From Stenotrophomonas sp. 24(2023) (GTDB taxonomy: Bacteria; Pseudomonadota; Gammaproteobacteria; Xanthomonadales; Xanthomonadaceae), in the NCBI RefSeq assembly GCF_030913365.1, contig NZ_CP133160.1, positions 2,890,001-2,954,000 of the forward strand: a stretch of 64,000 bases of DNA, read 5' to 3'. A model generated the notes under the pieces. The model worked only from the letters and a program-made list of their open reading frames with translations. It had not been told where the DNA came from and ran no database searches. The position numbers and the translations under genes are program-made. Shown in pieces: positions 37,498-46,289 of this stretch (position 1 is the first letter of the stretch; every line of letters begins with the position of its first letter).

Positions 37498-39918
37498 TCA
37501 GAACTTCGCGTTCAACGAGATCCAGTAGCTGCGGCGCTGGTCCTTGGTGGCGTAGTCGTCCACGCAGTTGAACTCGCTCGGGTTGATCAGCAGGCACGAC
37601 TGCGACACGAAGTCCTTGTCGAACAGGTTGTTGACCCGCGCGTTGACGGTCAGCCACGGCGTGGCCTTCCAGCTGCCACCGAGGTGGAAGATGGTGTAGT
37701 CCTCGTAGTAACGGGTCTGGCTGGCGCCGCTGGCATCAAGCAGCGTGTCGCGGTAGCGGTCGTAGCGGCCCTCGCCGATCAGCGACAGGCTGATGGCGTC
37801 GTTGAGCTGCCAGTTGAGGCTGGCATTGGCCATGTGCTTGGCCGGGGTGGTGCCGGTGATCGGCAGGCCCTTCTGCGGGCCACTGGTCTGCTCGCTCTGG
37901 GTCCAGGTGTAGTTGCCGCGCAGCTGCAGGGTGTCGAGCAGGTCGACGTGGCCGGCCAGTTCGGCACCACGGGTCTCGGCCTTGTCGATGTTCACGCTCT
38001 GGGTGAAGGTGCTGTAGCCCAGCGCGGCCCAGCCGGGGCCGATGTCCACGCAGTAGCCGCTGCCAGCCGGTGCCACTTCACAGTTCGGGAAGGTGCCGCC
38101 GCTGGCGATCTTGTCCTCGAATTTGTTGATGAAGCCGGTGACGTTGAAGCCCCAGCGCTGGCCTTCGTAGTAGGCGGCCAGCTCGTAGTTGGTGCTGGTT
38201 TCCGGCTTCAGGTTGGGCGAGCCCACCAGCGGCAGCACGCCCTGGCCCCCAAAGCCGGTGATGCCGGGGAACAGCTGGTCCGGGCGCGGGGTCTTGTAGC
38301 CGGTGCTGACGCCGCCCTTGAAGGTCCAGGCATCGCTGGCGTTCCACACCAGGTAGCCGCGCGGGCTGACATGGCTGCCGAAGATGTTGTGGTCGTCGTA
38401 GCGCAGGCCGAAGGTGGCGGTGAGGGTGTCGGTCAGTGCCCAGTTGTCTTCGGCGAACAGCGCCCACATGCGGTGCTTCTGCCGGGTATTGCTGCGGTAG
38501 CCGGCGCCGTCCATGCCGAACACGCCGTCGATCATGTCGGTGTCGTTGTACTGGCCGCCGACGGTGAGCTTGTGCGCGCCGAAGTCCAGGTCGAGCATCG
38601 TGTCGAGCACGTAGCCTTCCAGTTCCATGGTGCGCAGCGGACGCGGCAGGAACGCCTGCAGGCGCGCCATTTCGCTGGGATTGAGCGCGGTGAGCGCATT
38701 GGTACGGCCGGCCGTGCAGTTGTTGGCCGCGCCGGTGCGGCGGCAGACGTCATTCCACAGGGTCTGCAGGCTGGCGCGCTCGTCCAGGGTCAGCGGCAGC
38801 GAGCGGCCCAGGTTGCTGCTCTTGCTGTGGGTCAGCGAGGTCTGCCAGGTGCCGAAGCTGTAGCGGCCCTGGTGGGTCAGCGACAGCTGGTCGCGCTCGT
38901 AGCGTTGGTAGGCGGTGTAGCCCACGCGCGGCTGCACCACGCGGCGGGTGATCGTGCCGCTGCCGTTGGGGTTGGGAATGACCGCGTTGCCGACGCGCCA
39001 CAGGCTGGCCAGGCTGTCCAGCGTGCCGGTCTGGCCTTCGCTGTTGTCGTACTTCTGCCGCGACACGTCGTAGTCCAGCCACAGTTCGTGGTCATCGTTG
39101 ACGTGGAAATTCAGCCGCACGCCGGTGTTCCAGTTGGTGTTGGCCACCGACTTGCCGCCGCCGCCAAAGCCGATGCTGCGTTCCCACAGGCTGCCATCGG
39201 GCAGGGTCAGTGCATCCCACTCGGGGTTGGAGGCCTTGGCATCGTAGTAGCTGCCGCGCACTGCCAGGCCGAGGCGGTCCTTCAGCAGCGGGCCGCTGAG
39301 GTACAGGTCAGTGGTGCGTGCATCACCGAACTGGTTGTCCTGCTGCACGGTGAAGCCCTGGGTGAGTGCGCCATGCCAGCTGTCCTGGTTGCGGCGGGTG
39401 ATGATGTTGATGACACCGCCCATCGCATCGGAACCGTACAGCGTGGACATCGGGCCGCGGACCACTTCGATGCGTTCGATCGCGTCCAGCGGCGGCAGGT
39501 AGGCGAACTGGCCGCCACCGAAGTTGTTCGGGTACAGCTGGCCGACATTGCTCTGGCGGCGGCCGTCGATCAGCACCAGGGTGTACTCGGAGGGCAGGCC
39601 GCGCATGGAGAGGGTGGCGCGGCCGTTCTTGTCGGTGGCCTCCAGGCCGACGTCGATGCCTTCGACGTCGCGCAGTGCATCGACCAGACTGGTGTACGGG
39701 CGCTTGCTCAGTTCCTCGCGGCTGACCACGCTGATGCTGGCCGGTGCATCGACCACCTTCTGTTCGAAGCCGGAGGCGGTGACCACCACCTTGTCCAGCG
39801 TCTGCGGGGCGCCGGCGATCTCTCCATGGGCGAAGGCAGGGGCCGACATTGCCGCCAGCACGGCGCTGGTCAGCAGGGAGCGGGACAGGGACGAACGGAC
39901 ACGATGGCGCTGGGCCAT
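37498..39918 (-). CDS. TonB-dependent outer-membrane receptor
   Basis: An 806-residue receptor. The signal peptide ends near SAPAFA. It then has a TonB-box-like TLDKVVVTASGFE, a plug domain with VVSREELSKRPYTSLVDALRDVEGIDV, VLIDGRRQSNVGQLYP and VVRGPMSTLYGSDAMGGVINIITRR, and a long beta-barrel ending in the usual terminal Phe (SLNAKF). It resembles FepA/CirA-type catecholate receptors. The ATG at 39918 has a GAGG site. It is preceded by a small membrane-protein gene and a Fur-like box. Confidence 0.93.
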   Translation of the reverse strand: MAQRHRVRSSLSRSLLTSAVLAAMSAPAFAHGEIAGAPQTLDKVVVTASGFEQKVVDAPASISVVSREELSKRPYTSLVDALRDVEGIDVGLEATDKNGRATLSMRGLPSEYTLVLIDGRRQSNVGQLYPNNFGGGQFAYLPPLDAIERIEVVRGPMSTLYGSDAMGGVINIITRRNQDSWHGALTQGFTVQQDNQFGDARTTDLYLSGPLLKDRLGLAVRGSYYDAKASNPEWDALTLPDGSLWERSIGFGGGGKSVANTNWNTGVRLNFHVNDDHELWLDYDVSRQKYDNSEGQTGTLDSLASLWRVGNAVIPNPNGSGTITRRVVQPRVGYTAYQRYERDQLSLTHQGRYSFGTWQTSLTHSKSSNLGRSLPLTLDERASLQTLWNDVCRRTGAANNCTAGRTNALTALNPSEMARLQAFLPRPLRTMELEGYVLDTMLDLDFGAHKLTVGGQYNDTDMIDGVFGMDGAGYRSNTRQKHRMWALFAEDNWALTDTLTATFGLRYDDHNIFGSHVSPRGYLVWNASDAWTFKGGVSTGYKTPRPDQLFPGITGFGGQGVLPLVGSPNLKPETSTNYELAAYYEGQRWGFNVTGFINKFEDKIASGGTFPNCEVAPAGSGYCVDIGPGWAALGYSTFTQSVNIDKAETRGAELAGHVDLLDTLQLRGNYTWTQSEQTSGPQKGLPITGTTPAKHMANASLNWQLNDAISLSLIGEGRYDRYRDTLLDASGASQTRYYEDYTIFHLGGSWKATPWLTVNARVNNLFDKDFVSQSCLLINPSEFNCVDDYATKDQRRSYWISLNAKF

Positions 39919-40063
39919 GGCAGTTACCTCGAAGGATGCAGGGAAGCGCGATGCCGGGCGCGAAGGGCGCGGCATGCACGGAAAGCCCGGTCAGGGGCGG
40001 CAGGGATGAAGCAGGCAGCGGCGTGTGGACGCGACCGCGCAGGCGGTCACGTCACAGCGTGGA

Positions 40064-40453
40064 TCAGGCGAGCGGCGGTGCCTGGCCGCGTTGCTGGCGG
40101 CGCCCGGGCGCGTCGGCCCAGGGCGTGTCCGGAGCGGCCAGCGGCCAGTCCGGGCGCACGCCGGGCATGGCCGGCGTGGCGGGAACGAGGTTGAGTTCGG
40201 TGCGCAGCCACTGGCGGGCCAGCAGCAGCGGTGGCCGTGCCGGTTCGGCGCGCTTCACCGGGGCCGATGCGCAGCGCCGCAGTTTGGCCGGTGCTTCTTC
40301 CTGCAGTGGGCCTTCACCGCCGCGTTCTTCCAGCGGCACCTGCACGGCCAGGGCGGCGTGCGCCTGTGGCAGCAGCGGCAGGCTGCCCAGCAGCAGCGCC
40401 AGCATTGCCACCCACGCCAGCAGGCTGGCCAGCGCAGGACGCTGGCCGCGCAT
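40064..40453 (-). CDS. Small membrane/secreted protein upstream of a TonB receptor (unknown)
   Basis: A 129-residue protein with a hydrophobic N-terminal segment (LLAWVAMLALLLGSLPLLPQAHA), a membrane anchor or signal peptide, followed by a Pro/Arg/Ala-rich region with EERGGEG and LARQWLRTELNLVPATP. An ATG 12 bases upstream (40465) is an alternative start. It lies between a Fur-like box (40584) and the receptor. A protein of similar size and composition holds the same position before the second receptor at 43836. The function is unknown. Confidence 0.6.
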   Translation of the reverse strand: MRGQRPALASLLAWVAMLALLLGSLPLLPQAHAALAVQVPLEERGGEGPLQEEAPAKLRRCASAPVKRAEPARPPLLLARQWLRTELNLVPATPAMPGVRPDWPLAAPDTPWADAPGRRQQRGQAPPLA

Positions 40454-40561
40454 GGCGGTCCCCATCTGGCGATGGACAACAGGGCGAGGGCGGAGCGGGC
40501 GCAGCAAGCAGGGGGTCCCGGAGGGTCTGCCGGCAGGGGCCGGCGTCAACGGGGCGTGATT

Positions 40562-40602
40562 GTAATGAGAGTCGTTAGTTGTTGCAAATGAGAATGATTG
40601 AC
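40562..40602 (-). promoter_or_regulatory. Fur-box-like sites, possibly two in tandem
   Basis: GCAAATGAGAATGATTGAC (40584-40602) matches the core GAGAATGATT of Fur sites. A weaker partner, AATGAGAGTCGTTAG, lies at about 40564-40578. They lie 110-150 bp upstream of the small gene and receptor on the minus strand. Found by eye. Confidence 0.7.
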
Positions 40603-40630
40603 AAAAAGGCGGGTGCCGGCGGGGCGCGGC

Positions 40631-41308
40631 TCAGACCTCGCTCCAGCGCCGCAGCAGGTTGTGGTACACCCCGGTCAGCTGCAGCACCGCGTCGGCGTCG
40701 CCACCGGTCTGCCGCAGGCGCTGGATCGCGTTGTCGGTTTCCCACAGCAGGCGGCGCTGCACGTCGTCGCGGACCATGCTCTGCACCCAGAAGAACGAGG
40801 CCACGCGCACGCCACGGGTCACCGGATTGACCTGGTGCAGGCTGCTGGAGGGATAGACGATGAGATCGCCGGCCGGCAGCTTCACCTCGTGTTCGCCGTA
40901 GGTATCGCTGATCACCAGTTCGCCGCCGTCGTAGTCTTCCGGTGCGGACAGGAACAGGGTGCAGGAGACGTCCGAACGCAGGTGGCCCTGGGCACCGTTG
41001 GCCATCACTGCGCCATCGACGTGGAAGCCGTAGGTGCCGCCGCCGGCATAGCGGTTGAAGCGGGGCGGCAGGATCTTCAGCGGCAGCGCAGCCGCGAAGA
41101 ACAGCGGATTGCGCTGCAGGGCGGCCAGCACGGTGGCGCCCAGTTCGGCCTTCAGCGGCGAGGCATCGGGCAACTGCTCGTTGCGCTTGACCTGGGCGCC
41201 CTGGGCGCCGACGGTTTCGCGGCCGTCGGTCCAGTCGGCCGCGTCCAGGCGCTGGCGCAGCCGCTGCACGTCCTCGGGGCTCAGTACGTTGGGGATGTGC
41301 AGGAGCAT
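40631..41308 (-). CDS. Fe(II)/2-oxoglutarate-dependent PKHD-type hydroxylase (PiuC family)
   Basis: A 225-residue member of the PKHD hydroxylase family, commonly encoded beside Fiu/PiuA siderophore receptors. It begins [21 protein letters not shown]. The iron ligands HxD appear in YGFHVDGAV (about 96-98) and the distal His in [15 protein letters not shown] (about 157), with the 2-oxoglutarate Arg following. It is 51 bp downstream of the Fiu-like receptor gene. The substrate is unknown. Confidence 0.92.
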   Translation of the reverse strand: MLLHIPNVLSPEDVQRLRQRLDAADWTDGRETVGAQGAQVKRNEQLPDASPLKAELGATVLAALQRNPLFFAAALPLKILPPRFNRYAGGGTYGFHVDGAVMANGAQGHLRSDVSCTLFLSAPEDYDGGELVISDTYGEHEVKLPAGDLIVYPSSSLHQVNPVTRGVRVASFFWVQSMVRDDVQRRLLWETDNAIQRLRQTGGDADAVLQLTGVYHNLLRRWSEV

Positions 41309-41359
41309 GGCGGTCTCGATGGCAGGCGCGGGAAGGGCAGGCCTCCCCGCGCCACCGGC

Positions 41360-43684
41360 TCAGAAGCGCACGTCGGCGCTGAGCAGGAAGGTGCGCGGGG
41401 CACCCGGGGTGTAACGGTAGCCGCTCTTGTTGATGCTGGCGACATAGTCCTTGTCGAACAGGTTGTAGCCGTTCAAGCGCAGCGACACGTTGTCGTTGAT
41501 CGCCCAGGACACCATCGCATCGACCACGGTGTACGAACGGGTGTAGGCCGGGGTGCCCACCGCACCGTCGGTGCCGCGGTGCAGGCCGCCGGCGTAGCGC
41601 ACGCCGCCGCCGATGGTCAGGCCGAACGGCAGGGTGTAGCTGGTCCAGCTGGTGAAGGTATCGGCCGGGGTGTAGGTGAGGTTGGTGGTGCCGTCGGCCG
41701 CGACCTTGGCGCCTTCCTTCACCTGGGTGTCCAGGTGGCTGTAGCCGGCACTGACCGACCAGTTGTCGGTCAGCTTGCCCACCGCCGACAGTTCCACGCC
41801 CTGCACCTGCTTGCGGCCGGTCTGGGTGGGGTTGCCGGCTTCATCCAGCACGGTGGTGTTGATCTCGTTGTCCACATCGGTGCGGAACAGTGCCAGGTTC
41901 ACCGCCAGCGCATCGCCGAGGAACGCCCACTTGCTGCCCACTTCGAAGGTCTTGGCCTTCTGCGGGTCCAGCTGCGGGTTGTCGGCGCTGCTGGCCGAGC
42001 TGCTCAGCTGGAAGTTGGCGCCGCCCGGGGGCTGCTGCGAGATGGCGTAGTTGGCATACAGGCTGACCACGTCACCGACCTTGTACAGCGCGCCCAGCTT
42101 CCAGTTCAGCAGGGTGTCGGAGGCCTCCAGCGACGGATTGCGCAGCACCGTGCCGGCCGGGTTGCTGCCACAGGCCGGACCGGCGCGGCCGCCACACACC
42201 GAGGCGCTGGCATAGGTGGTCTTGTAGTGGTCGGCACGCACGCCAGCGGTCAGCTTGAAGCTGTCACCGAAGGACAGCGTGTCGAACAGGTAGGCCGAGG
42301 ACGTGGTGGTGCGACCATGCGCGTCGGCACCGTTGTGGGCCCAGGTCAGGCCGCTGACATTCCAGTCCGGGTCGTACAGGTTGGCTGCCGGCCAGGCGGT
42401 GTTGCCGGTGACGGCCTGGCCGAAGCTGTCCAGTTCCTCGCGGGTGAACTCCAGGCCGGTGCTCAGCGCATGGTTGACACTGCCGGTGGCGAAGTCCGCG
42501 CGCAGGTTCACCTGGTCGGTCAGGATGGTGTTGCGCTGGTCCTTGAAGGTCGGCAGGCTGCGCGCGATCGCGTAGGTGGAAAGGTCGGCCGGGTTGGTAT
42601 AGGTGATGTTGCCGGTCGGGCGGCCGTTGGCGCCGCGCACGCCGGTGCCCATGAAGGCGGTCAGCAGGTAGTCCTGCTCGGTACGGCCCCAGCGCGCGGT
42701 GTTGGTCAGGCGCACGGCATCGTTGAAATCATGCTCGATGCGGAACGTGGCCATCTTCGCGGTCACGTCATCGTGGTCGGCACGGGTGCCGTAGAAGTTC
42801 GACGGATCGACCGGATGGCCGGCCAGCGCTTCCAGCGTCGGCTGCGGGGTCCAGCCCGGCAGGCCCAGGGTCGGCACGCCGCCATCGGGCACGTTGTCCT
42901 GCTTCACGTACAGCAGGTTGAGGTAATAGCGGGTGGCGGTGTTCAGGCCGAACGCCAGCGACGGCGCGATGCCCCAGCGCTTGTTCTGCACGTGGTCGCG
43001 GCCGGGCTGGTCGCTGTCCTGCCACATGGCGTTCAGGCGCAGCGCGCTGCTGGCGCCGAGTGCGGTGTTCCAGTCTGCGGTGGTGCGGCGCTGCTGGTCA
43101 CTGCCCAGCGAGGCGGTGCCGGAGAGGCTGTCGTGCAGGTTGGCCTGCTTGCTGACCAGATTGATCGCACCGGTCGGCGCCGAGCGGCCGTTGTCGGTGC
43201 CGGCCGGGCCCTTGGTCACTTCGATCTGGTCGATGTTGAACACATCGCGCGAGATCGAGCCCAGATCGCGCACGCCATCGACGAACAGGCTGTTGGAGGT
43301 GTCGAAGCCGCGCATGAACAGCGCATCGCCGGTGGTCGTGTTGCCGTTCTCGCCGGCATAGAAGGTGCCCACGCCGGGGCTGTTGCGCAGGGCCTCGGTC
43401 AGCGTGGTGGCGCCCTGCTGGTTGAACAGGTCACCGGTGATCACCTGGATGGTCTGCGGAGTGTCCTGCAGGCTCTGGGTGAACTTGGGCGAGGCGACCT
43501 TGTCGGCCTTGTAGCCGCGCACGGCGTGCACGTCGACCTTGTCCAGGGTGCGGGCGGTGTCGCTGGCCTCGGCATGGGCCAGCGCCGGCAGCACCGCCAG
43601 GCCGAGACCGGCGGCAAGGCTGGCGGTGGCCAGCGGCAGGGGGCGGAAGGGGGAGGCGTGCTTGCGGCTCTTGATCGGATTCAT
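41360..43684 (-). CDS. Fiu-like TonB-dependent catecholate siderophore receptor
   Basis: A 774-residue receptor. After the signal peptide (to about residue 37, LAHA) come a TonB-box-like TLDKVDVHAVRGYK, the plug with FTQSLQDTPQTIQVITGDLFNQQGATTLTEALRNSPGVGTFY, MRGFDTSNSLFVDGVRD and VTKGPAGTDNGRSAPTGAINLVSKQ, and a 22-strand-type barrel ending ADVRF. The plug phrases match the Fiu/PiuA group that imports monomeric catechols. It is paired with the PiuC-type hydroxylase. The ATG at 43684 was chosen for the signal peptide. Such receptors are known entry routes for siderophore-conjugated beta-lactams. Confidence 0.93.
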   Translation of the reverse strand: MNPIKSRKHASPFRPLPLATASLAAGLGLAVLPALAHAEASDTARTLDKVDVHAVRGYKADKVASPKFTQSLQDTPQTIQVITGDLFNQQGATTLTEALRNSPGVGTFYAGENGNTTTGDALFMRGFDTSNSLFVDGVRDLGSISRDVFNIDQIEVTKGPAGTDNGRSAPTGAINLVSKQANLHDSLSGTASLGSDQQRRTTADWNTALGASSALRLNAMWQDSDQPGRDHVQNKRWGIAPSLAFGLNTATRYYLNLLYVKQDNVPDGGVPTLGLPGWTPQPTLEALAGHPVDPSNFYGTRADHDDVTAKMATFRIEHDFNDAVRLTNTARWGRTEQDYLLTAFMGTGVRGANGRPTGNITYTNPADLSTYAIARSLPTFKDQRNTILTDQVNLRADFATGSVNHALSTGLEFTREELDSFGQAVTGNTAWPAANLYDPDWNVSGLTWAHNGADAHGRTTTSSAYLFDTLSFGDSFKLTAGVRADHYKTTYASASVCGGRAGPACGSNPAGTVLRNPSLEASDTLLNWKLGALYKVGDVVSLYANYAISQQPPGGANFQLSSSASSADNPQLDPQKAKTFEVGSKWAFLGDALAVNLALFRTDVDNEINTTVLDEAGNPTQTGRKQVQGVELSAVGKLTDNWSVSAGYSHLDTQVKEGAKVAADGTTNLTYTPADTFTSWTSYTLPFGLTIGGGVRYAGGLHRGTDGAVGTPAYTRSYTVVDAMVSWAINDNVSLRLNGYNLFDKDYVASINKSGYRYTPGAPRTFLLSADVRF

Positions 43685-43835
43685 GGCAATGGGTGGGTAG
43701 CAGGGCAGGAGGGGGCGGCCAGCGCCGATGGACACGGGGCGCGGCAGGCGGGCGGAGAACGGTGCGGGGACGCGGCACGGCCGATGGCGGCGGTCGTGCG
43801 GAAGCGGGCAACGCCGGGAGGGCGCTACGGCGGTA

Positions 43836-44243
43836 TCAGGCCGCCGGTGGGGCGTGGCCGGGGTTCAGGCGCAGGGATGGCTCGAGGCGGTGCCAGCGCA
43901 GGGCATCGGCGGGCCAAGGGGCGACATGGGCGACCCAGCGTGTGCACGGGACCGCGCGGGCGGCGACGGGGGGCGTGCCAGCATCGCCGTCCGCCGGAGC
44001 TTCCGGTACGCAGGCGGCAAACTGCAGCGCATCCTCGCCAGCGGGGAGCGGCCCCGGCAATGCGCCTTCCAGTACTGCAGCGGCGGTACTGCCTGCGGGC
44101 TGAAAGCCGGCACCGGCCGGCCCACCCCGGCCTTCATGCAAGGCCGCCCAGCCCAGCAGCAGGGTCAGCAGCGCAGCCGCGAGCACCGGCCACCCACGAC
44201 GGGCGACCTGGCAGAACGTGGCGATGGGCGCGGGCAGGGCCAT
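43836..44243 (-). CDS. Small membrane/secreted protein upstream of the Fiu-like receptor (unknown)
   Basis: A 135-residue protein with one N-terminal hydrophobic helix (about 17-33, WPVLAAALLTLLLGWAALH) and a Pro/Ala/Gly-rich remainder with two cysteines (FAACVPEAP, AVPCTRW). It starts 44 bp downstream of a strong Fur-like box and is followed by the receptor gene after 151 bp. It resembles the 40064 gene in size, topology and position, though sequence similarity is slight. No family is recognised. Confidence 0.6.
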   Translation of the reverse strand: MALPAPIATFCQVARRGWPVLAAALLTLLLGWAALHEGRGGPAGAGFQPAGSTAAAVLEGALPGPLPAGEDALQFAACVPEAPADGDAGTPPVAARAVPCTRWVAHVAPWPADALRWHRLEPSLRLNPGHAPPAA

Positions 44244-44286
44244 GGCGCGGCGGCTTCATTACACGGTGTTACGCAAGGATAACAGC

Positions 44287-44305
44287 AACGAGAATGATTC
44301 GCATG
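44287..44305 (-). promoter_or_regulatory. Fur-box-like palindrome upstream of the receptor-PiuC unit
   Basis: AACGAGAATGATTCGCATG closely matches the GAGAATGATT/GCGAAT Fur core, 44 bp upstream of the first gene on the minus strand. It is the best of the three Fur-like sites by eye. Confidence 0.75.
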
Positions 44306-44413
44306 TGCGCATCCGGGCGCGATCGGGGCGCATCCGGCAGGCATCGGACGACCGCTGCGCCGGGCTGGCGCAGGGGGATGGGAGGAAAGGGGGGGGGCGG
44401 CCGGCCGCGACAG

Positions 44414-44746
44414 TCAGTCGCGGTCGTCGCGGGTCCAGATGGCGTCGTGTTCGCGCTTGACCGGGAACTTCGGCACGGCGGTATAGGCCGGCGCGCACAG
44501 GGCGCGGCCATCACGCACGTCGAACCGCGCCCCGTGCAGCACGCATTCGATGCTGCCTTCGGTGGTGTCGAAGGCCCCGGAGGACAGCTCGAACTCTTCG
44601 TGCGTGCACTGGTCTTCCAGTGCATACAGCTCGCCGTCGAGGTTGAACACCACGATCGGCGTGCCGGTGACTTCATCGAATACGCTCTTCAGCTCGCCCG
44701 GCAGCAGTTCGGCGCCGGGGCAGACGAAGGTCCAGGCATCGCTCAC
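44414..44746 (-). CDS. Rieske [2Fe-2S] ferredoxin-like protein
   Basis: A 110-residue soluble Rieske protein. The cluster ligands are C-x-H in DQCTHEEF (about 47-49) and C-x-x-H in IECVLHGARFD (about 67-70). This spacing is that of ferredoxin components of non-heme dioxygenases, but no oxygenase gene is adjacent. Its ATG overlaps the stop of the upstream acetyltransferase gene by 4 bp. The suf operon lies about 8 kb away, beyond the toxin island; a link is only conjecture. Confidence 0.88.
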   Translation of the reverse strand: MSDAWTFVCPGAELLPGELKSVFDEVTGTPIVVFNLDGELYALEDQCTHEEFELSSGAFDTTEGSIECVLHGARFDVRDGRALCAPAYTAVPKFPVKREHDAIWTRDDRD

Positions 44747-45282
44747 GCGGCGGTACCGGGCAGCGGCTTCTCCAGCACTTCAAAGCGCAGGTCGTCGCGC
44801 CGGGGCGTGCCGAAGCGTTCGTCGCCGTAGGGGAAGGGCTTCTTGATGCCGGTGCGGGCATAGCCGCGGCGCTCGTAGAAGGCGATCAGTTCGTCGCGAA
44901 CATCGATGACGGTCATCTGCATGACCGGCACGCCCCATTCGCGCACGACGTGGGCTTCGGCGGCCTCCATGACGCTCTTGCCGATACCGCCACCCTGCTG
45001 GGTGGGATCGACCGAGAACATGCCGAAGTAGCCCTTGCCCTCGACGTCGGCCACGTGCACGCAGGCGACCAGCTGGCCGTCCCGTTCGGCGATGAGGATG
45101 GTCGAGCGCGGGGTGTCCAGGTCGGCCTGCAGGCCCGGCGCGTCGATGCGGGCACCGTCGAGCAGGTCGGCTTCGGAGGTCCAGCCGGCACGGCTGCTTT
45201 CGCCGCGGTAGGCGGAGGTGACCAGGGTGATCAGGGCGGGGATGTCGGCCGACGTGGCGGCGCGGAAGGTCAGGGGGCTCAT
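44743..45282 (-). CDS. GNAT family N-acetyltransferase
   Basis: A 179-residue acetyltransferase. The acetyl-CoA loop is read as VDPTQQGGGIGKSVM (about 93-107), preceded by the beta strand GYFGMFSV and followed by MTVIDVRDELIAFYERRGYARTG, the usual C-terminal GNAT signature. The start is the ATG at 45282, or a GTG six bases upstream. It is coupled to the Rieske gene by an ATGA overlap. The substrate is unknown. It is the last gene of normal base composition before the AT-richer island. Confidence 0.85.
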   Translation of the reverse strand: MSPLTFRAATSADIPALITLVTSAYRGESSRAGWTSEADLLDGARIDAPGLQADLDTPRSTILIAERDGQLVACVHVADVEGKGYFGMFSVDPTQQGGGIGKSVMEAAEAHVVREWGVPVMQMTVIDVRDELIAFYERRGYARTGIKKPFPYGDERFGTPRRDDLRFEVLEKPLPGTAA

Positions 45283-45402
45283 GCGCACATTCTAGGTGCG
45301 GGCAAGGCCGGCTGGGAGGGGGGCGATCATCCACGTTGCAGGGAGGGGGGCTCCAGTGCGCTCGCGGTAAATCCGTTGCTATACGATGGAAAGCCCCTGC
45401 GG

Positions 45403-45723
45403 ATGGAGGGCTGTCTTGAGGTAACTCGGGGGCTCTTTGTCTTGAATTCAAGCAAAGAGTGGTTTGAGGCCGGGGTGCATGAAGAGACCGAAGTTCGAAT
45501 TAGAGGGTCAATAGATCTGCAGCGGAGCGTATTCAATGAGCACGCGTACTCATGGGTGTCGGTGATCGGAGTATTCAAGACCAGGGTGAGTGACGGTTCG
45601 ACGGATGATCTGCTGCTTGGTGAAATTCACGCTCCTCTTGAAGTTCGATCCCTGCGAATCCCAGGTCCGGTGCCGCGTGCGAAATTTGGAGACGTCTCCA
45701 TCAATCTTGAAGATCTGAAGTGA
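45403..45723 (+). CDS. Hypothetical protein, possible orphan immunity protein, 5' end uncertain
   Basis: About 106 residues from the first ATG, starting MEGCLEVTRGLFVLNSSKEW. The frame stays open upstream without a ribosome site and reads LLYDGKPLRMEGC, so the gene may be truncated at its 5' end or start at TTG 45376. It is soluble, with alternating hydrophobic strands and a C terminus FGDVSINLEDLK. Base composition is clearly lower in GC than in the flanking genes. It is the first gene of the island; an immunity role is inferred from context only. Confidence 0.5.
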   Translation: MEGCLEVTRGLFVLNSSKEWFEAGVHEETEVRIRGSIDLQRSVFNEHAYSWVSVIGVFKTRVSDGSTDDLLLGEIHAPLEVRSLRIPGPVPRAKFGDVSINLEDLK

Positions 45724-45816
45724 GTGGTGAATCGTGGCGATGGCGCTGCCTCCTTTCATTTATGCCTTCTGTGAAATCCAGTCGCTGTAACATTAAATTA
45801 TGGGAGTGAATGAACT

Positions 45817-46137
45817 ATGGCCTGGTTGTTCTTGCCTTCCGGAATGGGGATTTTGATTTTCTATCCGATATATTTCTATTTTGCTGCTGAATTCAGGATG
45901 CGGTTGCGGCGCGATCACCCTGAGTTGTGCGGGAAGAGTTTTGGGGCATCTAACCGGGCATACAGGCAGCTGCGTGCGGTAAGGGAGGGGCGATTGGATG
46001 GGGTGCTTTTGAGCAAGGATGTTTGTGATTCGCACCGGCTTGCGAGTCGATTCCTCCATCTTGGAATGATTTCCTTCATGATATTTCTCGCGGTGGGGCT
46101 TTACGATTCAGTATGGGGTGGGGGTGTAATTGAGTGA
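45817..46137 (+). CDS. Small two-helix membrane protein (possible immunity protein)
   Basis: A 106-residue protein with an N-terminal helix (MAWLFLPSGMGILIFYPIYFYFAAEF), a basic cytoplasmic stretch (RMRLRRDHPELCG) and a C-terminal helix (MISFMIFLAVGLY). Its layout resembles the 51835 membrane protein (helix, R-x-R...RPE segment, helix). The AT-rich codons match the island. Membrane immunity proteins usually protect against pore-forming or periplasm-acting toxins; no cognate toxin is recognisable next to it. Confidence 0.6.
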   Translation: MAWLFLPSGMGILIFYPIYFYFAAEFRMRLRRDHPELCGKSFGASNRAYRQLRAVREGRLDGVLLSKDVCDSHRLASRFLHLGMISFMIFLAVGLYDSVWGGGVIE

Positions 46138-46241
46138 GGTTGGTATCGCCTTTCCGGGATGGGGCCAAATGGGAGGGTTTTGTGGATTACCCTGTCTGCT
46201 CCCCATCATTCCTGAGGCATGTGGGTAAATGAATTTGCGGT

Positions 46242-46287
46242 TTCGCCGCGCGCCTTGCGCTGGGCGTTCAGGGTGGCACGCAGGAAA
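46242..46287. repeat. 46-bp fragment matching sufC
   Basis: TTCGCCGCGCGCCTTGCGCT and the following bases match 55254-55299 inside sufC, in the same orientation, with 2 mismatches in 46 bases. It lies in AT-richer DNA just before the toxin start codon and cannot be a chance match. Read as a recombination scar. Confidence 0.85.
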
Positions 46288-46289
46288 AG

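Noticed and set aside
37417..40194. A 925-codon plus-strand open frame
   Set aside because: Antisense to the TonB-dependent receptor, which has complete plug and barrel motifs; composition is typical of an antisense shadow.
40598..44830. A 1410-codon plus-strand open frame opposite the piuC and receptor genes
   Set aside because: It is the antisense shadow of GC-rich genes on the minus strand; it lacks motifs, is Gln/His/Ala/Gly-biased and has no start site logic.
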